NCBI RefSeq assembly: GCF_004362805.1
Contig: NZ_SNYF01000008.1
Location: forward strand, 124,001 to 188,000
Source: Algoriphagus boseongensis
GTDB lineage: Bacteria > Bacteroidota > Bacteroidia > Cytophagales > Cyclobacteriaceae
DNA: 64,000 nucleotides
Direction of reading: 5' to 3'
Positions 63,118 through 64,000 of the stretch are shown piece after piece. The notes under the pieces are model-generated. The model searched no databases. It was not told where the DNA came from and was given only the letters and a program-made list of their open reading frames with translations. Positions within the stretch are counted from its first letter, which is position 1. Every line of letters starts with the position of its first letter. The position numbers and the translations under genes were made by a program.

Positions 63118-64000
63118 ATGACGAAAATGAAAAAATATATCCCAGTCCTTCTCGCAGCTAGTTTGTTTATAAGCAGCTGTGATGATTTTCTGACAGTGGT
63201 GCCCGAGACCCAATTGAGTTCGGCTACTTTCTTCAAAAATCAAAAAGACTTTGAACAAGCAGTCAATGCGGCTTATGTGCCCCTTCGTACCATAGTAAAC
63301 GACCGGGCGTGGTTACTCGGTGAAATGCACTCTGACAATACCTACTATGCGAGAAACGTTCTCTTTGGAGCGACGGATAACCAAGAAGATTTAGCTGATT
63401 TTTCGGTTCCTGAATCTAACGGTACCACTGCCAATGTCCATGTTCTCAATCAATGGAGACAAGATTATTTGATTATAGCCCGCGCCAACCAAATTCTTGC
63501 CTTGATTGATGACGTAGATTTTGATGCAGCAGCAAAAGCCAATGTCAAGGGGCAGGCTCTCTTTTTAAGAGCCTATGCGTATTTCGAATTGGCAAGATAT
63601 TTTGGAAAAGTTCCTTTGCATTTAACTCCAGTGGCATCCAGAGAAGAAGCTGCTCTGCCGCTTTCCGAGGAGGCAGAGATCTATGCTCAAATTATTTCTG
63701 ATCTGAATGCCGCTATTCCGCTTTTGCTGGATAAATCCAAACAGGAACCAGGAAGAGTCACTGAGGGTGCTGCCAGAACCCTACTAGCCAATGTTTATAT
63801 CAATCTCAAGCGTTGGTCGGATGCAGAGCAGGTGTTGACCCCTGTAATTACCTCTGGTAAATATTCGCTGATGTCGTCTTATGCAATGGCTTTTTCTGAT
63901 AACGCTGCCAATAAAAACAATGCAGAATCTGTTTTTGAAGTTCAGTTTCAAGAAGGAGCCGCTGGATTGCAAGGTAATTTCACCTATCAATGGTTACCAA
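63118..64000 (+). CDS. SusD/RagB family nutrient-binding lipoprotein, 5' part
   Basis: Reads about 294 residues to the window edge. The N-terminus MKKYIPVLLAASLFISSCDD is a lipoprotein signal, followed by FLTVVPETQLSSATFFKNQKDFE, the SusD opening. TPR helices follow (KGQALFLRAYAYFELARYFG is the family hallmark, and RVTEGAARTLLANVYI). It binds the substrate and caps the SusC barrel. The start is 36 bases after the SusC stop. The C-terminus lies beyond the window. Confidence 0.93.
   Translation, partial: MTKMKKYIPVLLAASLFISSCDDFLTVVPETQLSSATFFKNQKDFEQAVNAAYVPLRTIVNDRAWLLGEMHSDNTYYARNVLFGATDNQEDLADFSVPESNGTTANVHVLNQWRQDYLIIARANQILALIDDVDFDAAAKANVKGQALFLRAYAYFELARYFGKVPLHLTPVASREEAALPLSEEAEIYAQIISDLNAAIPLLLDKSKQEPGRVTEGAARTLLANVYINLKRWSDAEQVLTPVITSGKYSLMSSYAMAFSDNAANKNNAESVFEVQFQEGAAGLQGNFTYQWLP

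Noticed and set aside
1-64000. CRISPR arrays, IS elements, prophage or integration sites
   Set aside because: No spaced direct repeats, transposase motifs, integrase or tRNA gene seen in the sequence.

Overview
The window reads as a chromosomal segment of a Bacteroidota bacterium, most likely from the Cytophagales (Cyclobacteriaceae or Algoriphagus-like; the rank is inferred). The signs are a SusC/SusD pair, a type IX secretion cargo with a type B C-terminal domain beside a PorP/SprF protein, DUF6090 and DUF2975/XRE genes, many lipoprotein signal peptides, AT-leaning composition and weak Shine-Dalgarno sequences. I see no rRNA, tRNA, CRISPR array, transposase, integrase or phage genes. Several genes appear to use TTG starts.

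Layout. 1-8.2 kb: the start of yaaA, a 1837-residue T9SS cargo, a divergent PorP/SprF gene and an M48 (Ste24-type) membrane protease. 8.2-12.8 kb: a sugar catabolism cluster of Gfo/Idh/MocA oxidoreductase, phytanoyl-CoA dioxygenase-like protein, ThuA protein and xylose-isomerase-like TIM barrel, with a LacI-like palindrome in the divergent spacer. 12.8-21.2 kb: exported hydrolases (D-aminoacylase-like amidohydrolase lacking the HxH metal motif, serine hydrolase, DUF4440 protein, sulfatase, GH3 beta-glucosidase, metallophosphoesterase). 21.2-26 kb: an unrecognised lipoprotein, then an overlapping three-gene phosphorelay (Hpt, LytTR response regulator, TPR hybrid histidine kinase). 26-28 kb: XRE/DUF2975 pair, GDCCxC protein and an esterase.

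28.2-37.3 kb is the most unusual region. A lipoxygenase with every iron ligand recognisable (H399, H404, H618, N622, C-terminal I721) is divergent from a second lipoxygenase-like protein with altered ligands. Six bases downstream of that second gene lies a 1707-residue protein combining a Ser/Thr kinase domain, an AAA ATPase, a helical repeat region, a GAF domain and a class III adenylate cyclase. I infer a fatty-acid or oxylipin-linked signalling locus; the link rests on gene order and motifs only.

37.4-50 kb: P1 (DmpA-type) peptidase, an operon of DUF3604, parvulin and HupE/UreJ genes, an esterase with TPRs, a GNAT enzyme, an NmrA reductase, a Crp/Fnr regulator and small membrane proteins. 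50-64 kb: a second glycan region with a DUF1593 nucleoside-hydrolase-like protein next to a sulfatase, HopJ, YdeI-like and SDR genes, an FG-GAP protein, an SGNH/PVC-type cytochrome c fusion, and a SusC/SusD pair (SusD cut by the window end) preceded by phased repeats. Rho-independent terminators separate most convergent gene pairs.
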